DNA of 45,140 nucleotides from Myxococcota bacterium. GTDB lineage: Bacteria; Myxococcota_A; Polyangia; Fen-1088. Numbering within the stretch: the first letter of the stretch is position 1; the number at the start of each line of letters is the position of its first letter. The notes beneath the pieces were generated by a model that saw nothing but the letters and a program-made list of their open reading frames with translations, was not told where the DNA came from and did not search any database. The position numbers and the translations under genes were made by a program. The stretch lies in assembly GCA_025934105.1 (NCBI GenBank), contig JAICYS010000014.1:1-45140 (forward strand), in the 5' to 3' direction. Of the stretch, positions 36,083-44,163 are shown one piece after another.

Positions 36083-37789
36083 CTACCCCTTGATCGGGAT
36101 GCTGGCCGACGTGTTCGTGCGGTCGGCGGCGTCCAGATAGCAGCGCGAGATGTCGGCCTCGTCGAGGAGGCCGATGACCTTCCCGGTGGCGTCGGTGACC
36201 TGGATCTCGCGCAGCTTGTTGGCCAGCATCGTCTCGGCCGCCGTGCGCAGGTCGGCGTCCACCCCCACCGAGAATTCGCGGGTGGCGATGGGGACGCCGC
36301 TGACGGAGATCATCCGCATCACGGCGCCCACGCGCGTGGTGCGCAGGACGTCCGTCGTTCGGTGGACCGGCGATTCGCGCCGGCTCTTCACCTGGGCGTG
36401 GTAAAGCGCGCGGCGGCGCAACGCCACGAAGGCGATGCCCTCCGTCAGCATGAGCGGCACCAGCAGGTCGTAGCTTCCGGCCAGCTCGCAAACCAGGACC
36501 AGCGACGACAGCGGCGTGTGAGAGATGCCGCCGTATAGCGTGCCCATCGCGACCAGCGCGAACGCGCCGGGGTCGATGCGCGGATCGTGAATCAAGAGCT
36601 GCGCCACCCGCCCGAAGGCGCCCCCGAAGAGGCCGCCGATCACCAGCACGGGCGCGAAGTCGCCGGCGCTGCCGCCGCTGCCGATGGTCAGCGACGAGGC
36701 CACCAGCTTGGCCAGGCACAGGAACAGCAGCAGGGCGGCGCCGCTCCACCCGCCCGGCAACCAGCCGGCGCCCGTGATGGCGACCTGGACCGCGCCGTAG
36801 CCGCCGCCGAAGAGACCCAACCCCTGCCCGGGCTGCGCCAGCCGCCAGCCGATGAACACGACGATCGGCACGCAGAAGACGCCCATCGCCAGGCCGCCCA
36901 GGGCGGGTCGGGCCCACATCGGGATGGTCAGCCCGGAGGTGATCCGCTGGACCCCGCGCAGCGCGGACAGGAACGCCACCGCCAGCGCGCACACCAGCAG
37001 CGCCAGCACGCCGTAGAGCCACAGGTGCTGGATGACGAACGGAAACCGCCCCGGATGGGCGAACAGCGTCGACTCGCCGAAGATCGAGATGACCACCGAG
37101 TAGGCGGTCACGCTGGCGAGAACCGCCGGGATCAGCGCGTCCGACTCGAAGTCGTCCCGGTACAGCACCTCGACGGCCAGCAGCGCGGCGCCGAGCGGCG
37201 TCCGGAACACCGCCGCGATGCCGGCCGCCACGCCCGAGACCATCAGGATGCGGCGCTCGGCCACGTCGACGCCCAGGAGGCGCCCGCACAGCGACCCCAG
37301 CGCCCCGCCGATCTGCATGGTCGGCCCCTCGCGGCCGCCCGATCCGCCGGTTCCCAGGGTGAAGATCGAGGCCAGTGCCTTGACCCAGGAGACGCGCTTT
37401 CGGATGTGTCCGTCGCCGTGGTGAAAGGCGTTGATCATCGCGTCGCCGCCGCCGCCGTAGGTCTCGGGCGCGAGCTGCGAGCAGATGCCGCCCACCAGCG
37501 CGCCCAGGGCCGGCAAGAGCGCGAGCAGCCAGGGGCGGAAGTGCGCCAGGTGCCCGACCTCGGGCAGGAACGTCTCACCGCTGGCGCGAAGCGGCCGGTA
37601 GCCGCCCAGGCCTTCCAGTAGCAGCCGCTGGACGAACTCCAGCACGGCGAAGAAGCCGGCCCCCATCAGCCCCGAGGCCACGCCGACGATGGCCGCGTGG
37701 TACAGCGTCCGTCCGACGACCCGCAGCTCGGGTGGCGTCGCGTCCCTGAGGATGGTTGTCAGGAACTCGCGACTCACGGCCCTTTTCAT
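36083..37789 (-). CDS. ClC-family chloride channel/transporter with C-terminal CBS region
   Basis: 568 residues with about 10-12 membrane helices of the ClC fold. The selectivity motif GTGGSGGREGP carries the external gating Glu; the GSGGSAGDFAP and TPLGAALLAVEVLYR segments are also typical. The position equivalent to the internal proton glutamate of the E. coli antiporter (Glu-Glu) reads Glu-Val, and the central Ser motif (GSGIP) is YGGGGD. The last roughly 100 residues (MRMISVSGVPIATREFSVGVD...LREIQVTDATGKVIGLLDEADI) form a CBS-like region that could sense nucleotides. Anion transport across the inner membrane is likely; channel rather than H+ exchange is an inference. It is convergent with the Cys-rich lipoprotein and divergent from the HAD-IB gene. 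Confidence 0.92.
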   Translation of the reverse strand: MKRAVSREFLTTILRDATPPELRVVGRTLYHAAIVGVASGLMGAGFFAVLEFVQRLLLEGLGGYRPLRASGETFLPEVGHLAHFRPWLLALLPALGALVGGICSQLAPETYGGGGDAMINAFHHGDGHIRKRVSWVKALASIFTLGTGGSGGREGPTMQIGGALGSLCGRLLGVDVAERRILMVSGVAAGIAAVFRTPLGAALLAVEVLYRDDFESDALIPAVLASVTAYSVVISIFGESTLFAHPGRFPFVIQHLWLYGVLALLVCALAVAFLSALRGVQRITSGLTIPMWARPALGGLAMGVFCVPIVVFIGWRLAQPGQGLGLFGGGYGAVQVAITGAGWLPGGWSGAALLLFLCLAKLVASSLTIGSGGSAGDFAPVLVIGGLFGGAFGRVAQLLIHDPRIDPGAFALVAMGTLYGGISHTPLSSLVLVCELAGSYDLLVPLMLTEGIAFVALRRRALYHAQVKSRRESPVHRTTDVLRTTRVGAVMRMISVSGVPIATREFSVGVDADLRTAAETMLANKLREIQVTDATGKVIGLLDEADISRCYLDAADRTNTSASIPIKG

Positions 37790-37842
37790 TGCGACGCGGC
37801 CAAATTATGCCTGTGGTATACGGGGCCTGCACGAATTTCCCC

Positions 37843-38505
37843 ATGGCTGCCGCCGCCTTTTATGACCTGGACGGGACGCTGGTTCGCACGAACCTGGTCC
37901 ACGCCTTTGCTTTCAGCGCCAGGAATCAGCAAGGAATCCTGAAAAGCATCACCAAGACCGCAGCCACCCTGGTCAGCGTCCCGCTGTTCGTGACCACCGA
38001 CTTCTTCAACCGGCGGTTGTTCAACGACATCTTCTTCATCCGCTACAAGGGCGAGTCTGAAGACCGCCTCAGGGCTTTGGCCGACGAGCTCTTCGACACG
38101 GTGCTGCGGCCGTCCATTTTCCCGGGCGCCTACGAGCTCATCGACAAGTCGCGTCAGCTCGGGCTGCGTCAGGTCCTGGTGACGGGGGCGCTGGACCTGA
38201 CCGTGCGGCCGCTCGCCAAGCACCTCAAGATCGACGACTATGTGACGAACCGGCTCGAGTTCGTGGACGGGTACGCCACCGGCCGGCTGCTGCCGCCGGT
38301 GATGGCCGCCGCCACGAAGGCCAGCTGGATGCGCGTCTACGCCGAGAAGGAGAACCTGAGCCTGTCCGACTGCTACGGCTACAGCGACAGCATGAGCGAC
38401 CTGCCGATGTTGTCGGTCGTCGGCCACCCGACCGCCGTCAACCCCGATATCCGCCTGCGCAACACCGCCCTGCAGCACGACTGGCCCATCTTGGATTTAC
38501 GATGA
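37843..38505 (+). CDS. HAD-IB family phosphatase (SerB-like)
   Basis: 220 residues. Motif I is FYDLDGTLV (D8, D10), motif [11 protein letters not shown], and motif [17 protein letters not shown], followed by AVNPDIRLR: the signature of HAD subfamily IB, related to phosphoserine phosphatase. Members are often near lipid or acyl-transfer genes. ATG 37843 gives the family N-terminus; upstream in-frame ATGs at 37756 and 37807 add residues unlike the family. A TATACG hexamer lies upstream but without a good -35. It is followed after 28 nt by the LarA-like gene, probably as one operon. Substrate not known. Confidence 0.88.
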   Translation: MAAAAFYDLDGTLVRTNLVHAFAFSARNQQGILKSITKTAATLVSVPLFVTTDFFNRRLFNDIFFIRYKGESEDRLRALADELFDTVLRPSIFPGAYELIDKSRQLGLRQVLVTGALDLTVRPLAKHLKIDDYVTNRLEFVDGYATGRLLPPVMAAATKASWMRVYAEKENLSLSDCYGYSDSMSDLPMLSVVGHPTAVNPDIRLRNTALQHDWPILDLR

Positions 38506-38533
38506 CTTGCGGTCATCTCTGGGACCCGAGGTA

Positions 38534-40159
38534 ATGAGAGAAAGAGCGCCCAAGATCCTGCGCGGACCCGTGCCGCGCAACAAAGAGGACGATCAGGTCG
38601 TCTACATCGACGGGGACTCCGCGCCGCGCGTGCTGTTCTCGGGCGAGGACCTGCTGCTGGAAGACCTGCCCGTCGGGACGCGGGTCATCTACCCGAAGCC
38701 GCCCATCGAGGGGTTGGCCAACCCGGGCGCGGCCATCCGCTACGCGCTCAATCACCCGCTGGAGGCCGAGCCGCTCTACGCGCAGCTCGCGCCCGGCATG
38801 AAGGTGACGATCGCGCTCGACGACATCAGCCTGCCGCTGCCGCAGATGGTCACGCCGGACCTCCGCCAGATGGTGCTGGAGGTCGTCCTCGAGCTGCTGG
38901 ACGCCAACGGCGTCGACGACGTCCACATCATCGTGGCGACCGGCCTGCACCGGCGCATGACCGCCGGCGAGATGAAGCGGATGGTCGGCACCAAGATCTT
39001 CAACGCGTTTTACCCGGATCGCTTCTACAACCACGACGCCGAGGACCCGGACGGCATCGTGCCGCTGGGGCGCACCGACCACAACGAGCCGATCAACATC
39101 AACCGGCGCGCCGTCGAGAGCGACCTGCTCATCTACGTCAACATCAACCTGGTCCCCATGGACGGCGGGCACAAGTCCGTGGCGCTGGGGCTGTGCGACT
39201 ACGAGAGCCTGCGCGCGCACCACGAGCCGGAGACCATCCGCGCCTCGGACAGCTACATGGATCCCAAGCGCTCGGCGCTGAACACCAAGGTCGAGCGCCA
39301 GGGCGCGCTCATCGACCGGCAGATGAAGGTGTTCCACATCGAGACCGCCATCAACAACCGCATCTACGCCGGCGCGACCGCGTTTCTGTCCAAGAACGAG
39401 GACGAGTTCACCGAGTTCGACCGCCTGAAGTTCGAGGCCACGCGCTGGGCGCTGTCGAAGATGCCGCGGGCGGCGAAGCGGAAGATGTTCCATTCGATCC
39501 CGGCGCAGTACCAGATGGTGGCGTGCTACGCCGGCAAGACCGAGCCCGTGCACGAGCGGATCCTGAAGCACTGCTGGGATCAGTACGGCGTGCACGTGCG
39601 GGGGCAGGCCGACGTGCTGATCTGCCCCGTGCCGTACATCTCGCCCTACAACGTGAACTCGATCCTGAACCCGCTGCTGGTCCAGGTGATGGGGTGCGGC
39701 TACTTCCACAACTTCTATCGGGGCAAGCCGCTGCTGAAGAAGGGCGGGGTTCTGATCCTGACCCACCCGATGACCGACGAGTTCGACCACCAGCACCACC
39801 CCAGCTACATCGAGTTCTTCAACCGGCTGCTCCCCGAGACGCGCGACGCGATGAAGCTGCGTCACAAGTACGAGGAGGAGTTCGCCAAGAACCCCAGCTA
39901 CATCGAGATGTACCGCCGCGGCAACGCGTACCACGGCGCCCACCCGTTCTTCATGTGGTACTGGGGCGAGAACGGCCGCCAGCACATCGGCAAGATCATC
40001 GCCGCCGGCGCCGAAAACGCCCACGTCCCGAAGATCCTGGGCTGGGACCGCGCCGAGTCGTTGCCGGAAGCGATCGCCATGGCCAAGAGCTTCGTGGGCC
40101 CGTCGCCGGAGATCACGATGATGCACCACCCGCCCATCGTCATGGCGGAGATGGAGTAG
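38534..40159 (+). CDS. LarA-like protein (lactate-racemase N-terminal domain family), divergent active site
   Basis: 541 residues. The N-half has LarA-type segments: [38 protein letters not shown] (H139, near the LarA catalytic His108), FYNHDAED (H167) and [24 protein letters not shown]214 matches the lysine that covalently holds the nickel-pincer cofactor, but the next catalytic His of LarA (in HxFAGxSGG) appears replaced by Met (M209). The C-half is unlike classical LarA and much larger (LarA is about 425 residues). It may therefore bind a cofactor but perform other chemistry. A GAGG Shine-Dalgarno sequence precedes ATG 38534. It is coupled in an operon with the HAD-IB gene, and may once have been next to the acyl-CoA reductase at 44164. 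Confidence 0.75.
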   Translation: MRERAPKILRGPVPRNKEDDQVVYIDGDSAPRVLFSGEDLLLEDLPVGTRVIYPKPPIEGLANPGAAIRYALNHPLEAEPLYAQLAPGMKVTIALDDISLPLPQMVTPDLRQMVLEVVLELLDANGVDDVHIIVATGLHRRMTAGEMKRMVGTKIFNAFYPDRFYNHDAEDPDGIVPLGRTDHNEPININRRAVESDLLIYVNINLVPMDGGHKSVALGLCDYESLRAHHEPETIRASDSYMDPKRSALNTKVERQGALIDRQMKVFHIETAINNRIYAGATAFLSKNEDEFTEFDRLKFEATRWALSKMPRAAKRKMFHSIPAQYQMVACYAGKTEPVHERILKHCWDQYGVHVRGQADVLICPVPYISPYNVNSILNPLLVQVMGCGYFHNFYRGKPLLKKGGVLILTHPMTDEFDHQHHPSYIEFFNRLLPETRDAMKLRHKYEEEFAKNPSYIEMYRRGNAYHGAHPFFMWYWGENGRQHIGKIIAAGAENAHVPKILGWDRAESLPEAIAMAKSFVGPSPEITMMHHPPIVMAEME

Positions 40160-40180
40160 GGAGCGCGCCAGCCCTGAGAC

Positions 40181-40640
40181 TCACCCTTTCAGGGCGGCAG
40201 CGATCACCAGGCCGCCGACGGTTGCGTCCAGCGCGACGCCCACCACGAACCCAGTCAGGCGCCACCGTCGCGGGTGCGCGCGGCTCGGCCCGAAATTCGC
40301 CCAGAGCGTGGCTCTGTACGGCGCCCCGGTTGTGATGAGGCCCGGCAGATATCGGAAGGAGGGCCTCGGCGCGGTTGTCGGGTCCACCAGACGCAGGCGA
40401 GCGCGAACGCAACTGTCAGCGCCACGATCAGCACGCCGTCGAGCGCGAGCACGAGGGGGACCATCGCCGGCCGCGCCAGCGGAACGATGGCCGCCACGAG
40501 GAGGGCGCTGGCGGCGACGAGGACCAGAGCAAGCCCGCGGGAACCCACGGGATCGGGCCCACCAGAGAACCGCAGACGAGCGCGCCGCCGAAGAGAATCA
40601 TCCCGATGAATGCGTTATGAGCGCACCACCGGCCGGCGTC
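40181..40640 (-). pseudogene. Probable frameshifted membrane-protein gene remnant
   Basis: Three minus-strand frames each give hydrophobic, protein-like sequence in succession: FIGMILFGGALVCGSLVGPIP (about 40620-40550), then GLALVLVAASALLVAAIVPL and GVLIVALTVAFALACVWW (about 40545-40375), then LTGFVVGVALDATVGGLVIA ending at the stop at 40181. Joined, they would make a four-helix membrane protein of about 190 residues, which implies two frameshifts. Family not recognised. The alternative is that only one short frame is a gene. A GCCCTGA/TCAGGGC hairpin (40171-40195) overlaps its end and may terminate the LarA-like gene. Confidence 0.4.
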
Positions 40641-40843
40641 GATCCTGGGAGTGTCGGACGCGAGTTGCCCGAACAGATCCTTCAGGAACGAGGTGCGCGC
40701 GGCGCTTCTCAGGGGCAGAGTGTCCCACCGGCGGCCGGCGTCCGCACCAACGTCAGTCGTGGTCGCCGCACAGGCCGAGCTCCACCTGTCCGCATCCTCG
40801 CAACTTCTGAACGCCGGCGACCGAAGCACTCGACGTCCTCTGA

Positions 40844-41380
40844 ATGAGTCACGCGGCCAATCCTTGGGGAGGTTCAGCGCTGGTGTTCAGCCTGGGCGTC
40901 ATTGGGTGTCACTCCGCTCCGTCAAAGCGGATGGTGGCGGCGGTGGGCGAGCGGCACGATGCTGGCGTCGCCGACGCGCTGAGATTGGCCTCGACATCGC
41001 CGGACGCGGCTCGGATGTCTCATCCCACCGCGGCGGAAGCGCTGGATGTGCCCTGGACATTGGGTGGGGGCAGAAGCGGCTCTCGAACGGAAATGGGCGC
41101 CGACGGTGTGCTCAGGATCGTGCACCCGCAGCCCCGATGCTGGTTCGAGGCCGACTGCATCAGGGACCACGCCCGCGACAGCCCCGGAGATGCGCTGGTC
41201 TCGATCGACTGCCGCGGGCGGCACTGTGCGTGCACCTTCGAATCTCTCACACCCCTCCGGCACCCCGTCACCTTCTCCTTCGACGTCGAAGCCCCCTGTC
41301 AGGACGGCCGCATCGAGAACCTCTTGCTGGGCCGATGCGTGAGCGAGGGGCGACGACGCGTGGCGACCCGCAGTCGCTGA
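40844..41380 (+). CDS. Small Cys-containing lipoprotein, unknown function
   Basis: 178 residues. The signal (SALVFSLGVIGC, lipid C22) has a good lipobox. The mature protein has six to seven Cys concentrated between residues 98 and 165 (CWFEADC, CRGRHCACTFE, APCQDGR, LGRC), consistent with a small disulfide-stabilised periplasmic domain. Codon use is less GC-biased than in the genes before 40160, suggesting it belongs to transferred DNA. No family recognised. It stands alone, with 304 bp before the next gene. Confidence 0.6.
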   Translation: MSHAANPWGGSALVFSLGVIGCHSAPSKRMVAAVGERHDAGVADALRLASTSPDAARMSHPTAAEALDVPWTLGGGRSGSRTEMGADGVLRIVHPQPRCWFEADCIRDHARDSPGDALVSIDCRGRHCACTFESLTPLRHPVTFSFDVEAPCQDGRIENLLLGRCVSEGRRRVATRSR

Positions 41381-41684
41381 CCTGCCAAAAGCGTCAATTC
41401 TTAAGGTCGCCACCAGGCTCCGCGTGACCAGCCCCCCGTCCGCGCCGACCGCAGCGCTTGTGCCTGCCGTCGGCGCCAGCGCGCACGGCCTCCCAGCCGA
41501 GTCCCCGGCCCGGCGGGCGTTGATCGCCGCCCGCCACCCGAAGCCCGCCTCCCAGGCCACAGTCAATCTCGACGACCCCGACGACCAGCAATAGCCTGTC
41601 CGGCGTCGCGTCCCGATGCTTCGAAACGATTATGAATGCCGTCGTCCCGTTGACCCGGGATGAGCACGAAGGGATAGTCGGTTC
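41381..41684. other. Gene-free stretch with a promoter at its right end
   Basis: No frame here gives protein-like sequence with a plausible start. The only signal I see is the promoter at 41650-41678 before the next gene. Confidence 0.4.
41650..41678 (+). promoter_or_regulatory. Promoter of the putative effector gene
   Basis: TTGACC (41650-41655), a 17-bp spacer and GATAGT (41673-41678). Exactly 6 nt separate the -10 from ATG 41685, the geometry of a leaderless promoter; no Shine-Dalgarno sequence is seen. Confidence 0.55.
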
Positions 41685-42482
41685 ATGATGACGGTGGCGA
41701 CGTATCAGGTCGGCCCTCCGCTCCGTCCTGCGATTGCCCATGACAACGGCTTTCTCGGAAAGCTTGCACCTCGAGCGCCCACAGTGGCTGATCGAGCCAA
41801 GTTCGCGGAGTGGGCAGCCCTCTTGGAGGCAGCCGAGGCGGCGCAAGGTGTGCCGCTCATCCCTCACAATGATCTACCTGACGCTCTGGCGGCGTACCGG
41901 CATTTCCTGTATGGCAACGGAAGCGACCGAACGTTCTCGTACGAGCGATACGTCGCCAACGATCGTTCGGGCAAGACCACGCTCAACAGTGCGATGCTCG
42001 ACTTCCGTCGTGGAGTCGAGGCGCTGGCGGCATCGCGCGGCCTGGGCGCGCCTCGAACGCTGCAGGTGACGGGCGGGCCGATCCCTTGCGGTAGTGGGAA
42101 AAAGGGATTCGAGCCGCTGTTTCCCTATCCCGCGACGGAGAATTGGCAGAAAGCCATCGGTTCCCATGTTGTCTGGTTGAGCGGTTCGGTCACGGTCGGG
42201 ACCACAGCGGGGCAGCCAACGTTTGTCGGACTGATGACCCTGCACGCCGAGGATCGCTACAACTTCAATCCGGGTAACGAGGACATCGCGACTGGCATAC
42301 CGGATTCCGCGAACGGCGTGTTCGAGGTAACCGGCTTGGCCAAACAGTACATGAACTACGCAACCCTCCTTCGCATGTTGCGTTGGACCGGGGTGACCGC
42401 GGCATCACCGGAGGTGATCCGTATCGCCGAGTCTCGCGAGCGGAAGCCTGCCGACAATCTGCGGGCCAGGAATAGAATCTGA
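41685..42482 (+). CDS. Cytoplasmic protein of unknown function, possible toxin/effector
   Basis: 265 residues without signal peptide or membrane segment. Distinct stretches are AYRHFLYGNGSDRTFSYERY, DRSGKTTLNSAMLDFRRGVEAL, FPYPATENWQKAIGSHVVWLSG, LMTLHAEDRYNFNPGNEDIATG and IPDSANGVFEVTGLAKQYMNYA. I recall similar sequences from proteobacterial proteins of unknown function, but cannot name the family with certainty. The pattern of conserved Asn/Asp/Tyr motifs suggests an enzyme-like or beta-rich fold. GC at third positions is clearly lower than in the core genes. The stop codon overlaps the start of a lipoprotein gene (TGATG), the arrangement seen in secreted-effector/immunity pairs. Its own leaderless-type promoter lies just upstream. 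The function is unproven. Confidence 0.7.
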   Translation: MMTVATYQVGPPLRPAIAHDNGFLGKLAPRAPTVADRAKFAEWAALLEAAEAAQGVPLIPHNDLPDALAAYRHFLYGNGSDRTFSYERYVANDRSGKTTLNSAMLDFRRGVEALAASRGLGAPRTLQVTGGPIPCGSGKKGFEPLFPYPATENWQKAIGSHVVWLSGSVTVGTTAGQPTFVGLMTLHAEDRYNFNPGNEDIATGIPDSANGVFEVTGLAKQYMNYATLLRMLRWTGVTAASPEVIRIAESRERKPADNLRARNRI

Positions 42483-42991
42483 TGGCCGCACTCCTGCGCG
42501 CCGTCGGCGTCTGCTTGAGCATTTCGCTATGCGGTGCCCCCGCCTGCCATCGAGGTCAATCAGCGATGAGCCATGAGCCAGAGTACTCGACCCCTTCGCG
42601 AAGTATCCCGAACTTCAGAAAGATCGTGAGCCTTCCGGCTGAACCTGACGAGGTCTGGTTCGAACAGGTTCCGCGGGGAACGCCGGGCGGTCTCGGGCCC
42701 GGCGACTATTTCTTGGTCGCTGTCATGCGATTCAGCCCTGGCGCGTTGGCGACCGTCGTCAAGAATGGCACCCCCACGGGCGACGAATCGCCAGGTATCT
42801 TGCCGGCGGCGAACCGAGCCTGGTTCCCTGCGCCGGTGAAAGCAGCCGTGCGGTCGGTTGATGGTCAGAGTGTCTTGTTTCGGGGCGAAGAATTTGACGG
42901 AGCTCCCTTCGCCAGTGGTGCGTTCTCCTCGGGCTCGTTCATCGTCATTGACGGTGGCCAGTACATCCTGCTCGTGCTCACCACGTCTTAG
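42482..42991 (+). CDS. Exported (lipo)protein coupled to the upstream gene, possible immunity protein
   Basis: 169 residues. The N-terminus is a signal sequence (LLRAVGVCLSISLCGAPAC), with C22 as possible lipid site although APAC is not a strong lipobox; signal peptidase I cleavage is an alternative. The mature part is mostly beta-like (EVWFEQVPRGTPGGLGPGDYFLVAVMRFSPGALA split around the Gly-rich turn; SFIVIDGGQYILLVLTTS). The start codon overlaps the previous stop, so both proteins are made from one mRNA in a fixed ratio. No family recognised. A periplasmic protein coupled to a cytoplasmic one suggests protection against a toxin acting in the periplasm, which remains inference. Confidence 0.65.
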   Translation: MAALLRAVGVCLSISLCGAPACHRGQSAMSHEPEYSTPSRSIPNFRKIVSLPAEPDEVWFEQVPRGTPGGLGPGDYFLVAVMRFSPGALATVVKNGTPTGDESPGILPAANRAWFPAPVKAAVRSVDGQSVLFRGEEFDGAPFASGAFSSGSFIVIDGGQYILLVLTTS

Positions 42992-43101
42992 GGGGTGGGG
43001 CCTCGATCCGGCGCGAGAGTCGCCGACCGCGATTTGCCTGTACAACGGCCCGGCCACCCCCATGGCCGACACGAAGAGCGAAGACGAAGGCCCGCGCGAG
43101 C

Positions 43102-43139
43102 TTGCGACGTTCGTACGGCATTGCTACTCTGTACGTACG
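43102..43139 (+). promoter_or_regulatory. Promoter/operator of the toxin-antitoxin module
   Basis: TTGCGA (43102-43107), a 17-bp spacer and TACTCT (43125-43130), with 9 nt to ATG 43140. The palindrome CGTACG occurs twice, at 43112-43117 inside the spacer and 43134-43139 directly before the ATG; the copies are 22 bp apart, about two helical turns. AbrB-type antitoxins autoregulate, so these are likely operator half-sites on one face of the DNA. Confidence 0.6.
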
Positions 43140-43367
43140 ATGGAAAAGCGCCTCACCAGGACCGGGAACAGTCTCGCGCTGGTGCTCGATCGGGAGTTGC
43201 TGGACCGAACGGGTATTTCGGCGGATACGCTGCTCGAGGTCTCGACGGACGGCGACGTCATCGTCATCACGCCGAAGCGCAGCAAGACGCGGGCGGAGAA
43301 GCTTCGGGACGCCATGGAGCATGCTGACGAGCGTTACGCGGGCGTGTTCAAGCGGCTGGCGAAGTGA
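43140..43367 (+). CDS. AbrB/SpoVT (MazE-like) antitoxin
   Basis: 75 residues. The N-terminal swapped-hairpin DNA-binding domain is visible as KRLTRTGNSLALVLDRELLDRTGISADTLLEVSTDGDVIVI (in parts), with the GNS turn; the C-terminal tail (AEKLRDAMEHADERYAGVFKRLAK) would wrap and inhibit the toxin. The stop codon overlaps the GTG start of a Doc-type toxin (GTGA). ATG 43140 is chosen because it immediately follows the promoter and gives the family-typical short protein; the frame is open further upstream without protein-like sequence. Confidence 0.9.
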   Translation: MEKRLTRTGNSLALVLDRELLDRTGISADTLLEVSTDGDVIVITPKRSKTRAEKLRDAMEHADERYAGVFKRLAK

Positions 43368-43765
43368 CCGATCCTGAGTTCCTCACGTTCGACGACGTCC
43401 TCGCGCTTCACGCTGACAGAATCGAGAAGTACGGCGGTTCCCTTGGCCTCCGGGACGCGGGTGGATTGAGCTCTGCGCTCGGGATGGCGTCCGCAACGTT
43501 CGGCGGAGCATTCCTCCACCCGACGCTGGCGGAGATGGCGGCCGCGTACCTGTTCCACATCTCGCAGGCTCACGCGTTCGTGGACGGCAACAAGCGGGTG
43601 GCGCTGGCCGCCGCCCTGGCATTTCTCGCGTTGAACGATCACGAGATCGTCGCCGACCCCGACGCGCTGTACGACATCTGCATTCGCGTCGCCGCGGGTG
43701 AGGCGAGCAAGGCGGACGCGTCTGTGTTCATCGAGCGCCACCTCCGGAACGTTCCGCACCGATAG
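43364..43765 (+). CDS. doc: Doc-family (death-on-curing, Fic-like) toxin
   Basis: 133 residues from GTG 43364. The Fic-fold active-site motif is HAFVDGNKRVAL (H70 to R78), and the N-terminal FLTFDDVLALHADRIEKYGG and GLRDAGGLSSAL segments are standard for Doc. Doc proteins are kinases that phosphorylate EF-Tu and stop translation; the catalytic His and NKR are intact, so the toxin is probably active. The antitoxin is of AbrB type here, unlike the Phd partner of phage P1 Doc; this pairing is common in chromosomes. Translation is coupled with the antitoxin. Confidence 0.92.
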   Translation: MTDPEFLTFDDVLALHADRIEKYGGSLGLRDAGGLSSALGMASATFGGAFLHPTLAEMAAAYLFHISQAHAFVDGNKRVALAAALAFLALNDHEIVADPDALYDICIRVAAGEASKADASVFIERHLRNVPHR

Positions 43766-43819
43766 GCAGTGGCCGAAGAGTTCCTGACCTTCCTGTGGAT
43801 GGCGCTTCCCCTTTCTCGG

Positions 43820-44115
43820 TCCGGTACGACCTGGCCGTGGTCTTCGGGGTGGCTCTGGCCGTGGGGCTGCTGACCTCCGGCGACGAGAAGAATCGCATCT
43901 GGTGGATGCCGGCGGCGTCGGCGCGGCTGTTCTGGTCCTGCTTCGCGGGGCTCTGTATCTGAATGGAATCGCGACGGGATCGATCGGACGAGGCGAGCTA
44001 TCAGCCACTGTTCCCGGGGCCGTCGTGCTGATCGTCGGCACGGGCGCCGCGCTCGTTCTGCCTTCCGGTCCGTCAGCTACGGCGGCGGCGCGCAGAGCGC
44101 TGAGACGCGCTCTGC
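43820..44115 (+). pseudogene. Possible frameshifted membrane-protein remnant
   Basis: One plus frame gives RYDLAVVFGVALAVGLLTSG then DEKNRIWWMPAA (about 43826-43920), and a shifted frame continues AGGVGAAVLVLLRGALYLNG and ATVPGAVVLIVGTGAALVLP to about 44070. Together this reads like a small membrane protein with three helices broken by one frameshift. No start or family is certain. Apart from this, the stretch 43766-44090 contains nothing I can support. Confidence 0.3.
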
Positions 44116-44116
44116 G
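44091..44116. other. 9-bp perfect hairpin upstream of the acyl-CoA reductase gene
   Basis: CGCAGAGCG and CGCTCTGCG flank an 8-nt loop. No T-tract follows on the plus strand. It could insulate the reductase gene from upstream transcription or act as an operator, as the reductase promoter starts 8 bp downstream. Confidence 0.4.
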
Positions 44117-44123
44117 GTTCGAT

Positions 44124-44152
44124 TTGGCAACCTGGCGCGATCACGGTAGAAA
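44124..44152 (+). promoter_or_regulatory. Putative promoter of the acyl-CoA reductase gene
   Basis: TTGGCA (44124-44129), a 17-bp spacer and TAGAAA (44147-44152), followed by 11 nt to ATG 44164. The geometry matches the other short-leader promoters in this window. Confidence 0.45.
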
Positions 44153-44163
44153 GCCGGGTCTTC

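Noticed and set aside
33948-37289. A 1113-codon minus-strand open frame across the Cys-rich lipoprotein and the ClC gene
   Set aside because: The ClC protein lies in another minus-strand frame with all family motifs; the long frame has none.
40160-44163. A prophage or insertion sequence in the accessory segment
   Set aside because: No integrase, transposase, phage structural gene or terminal repeat can be seen.
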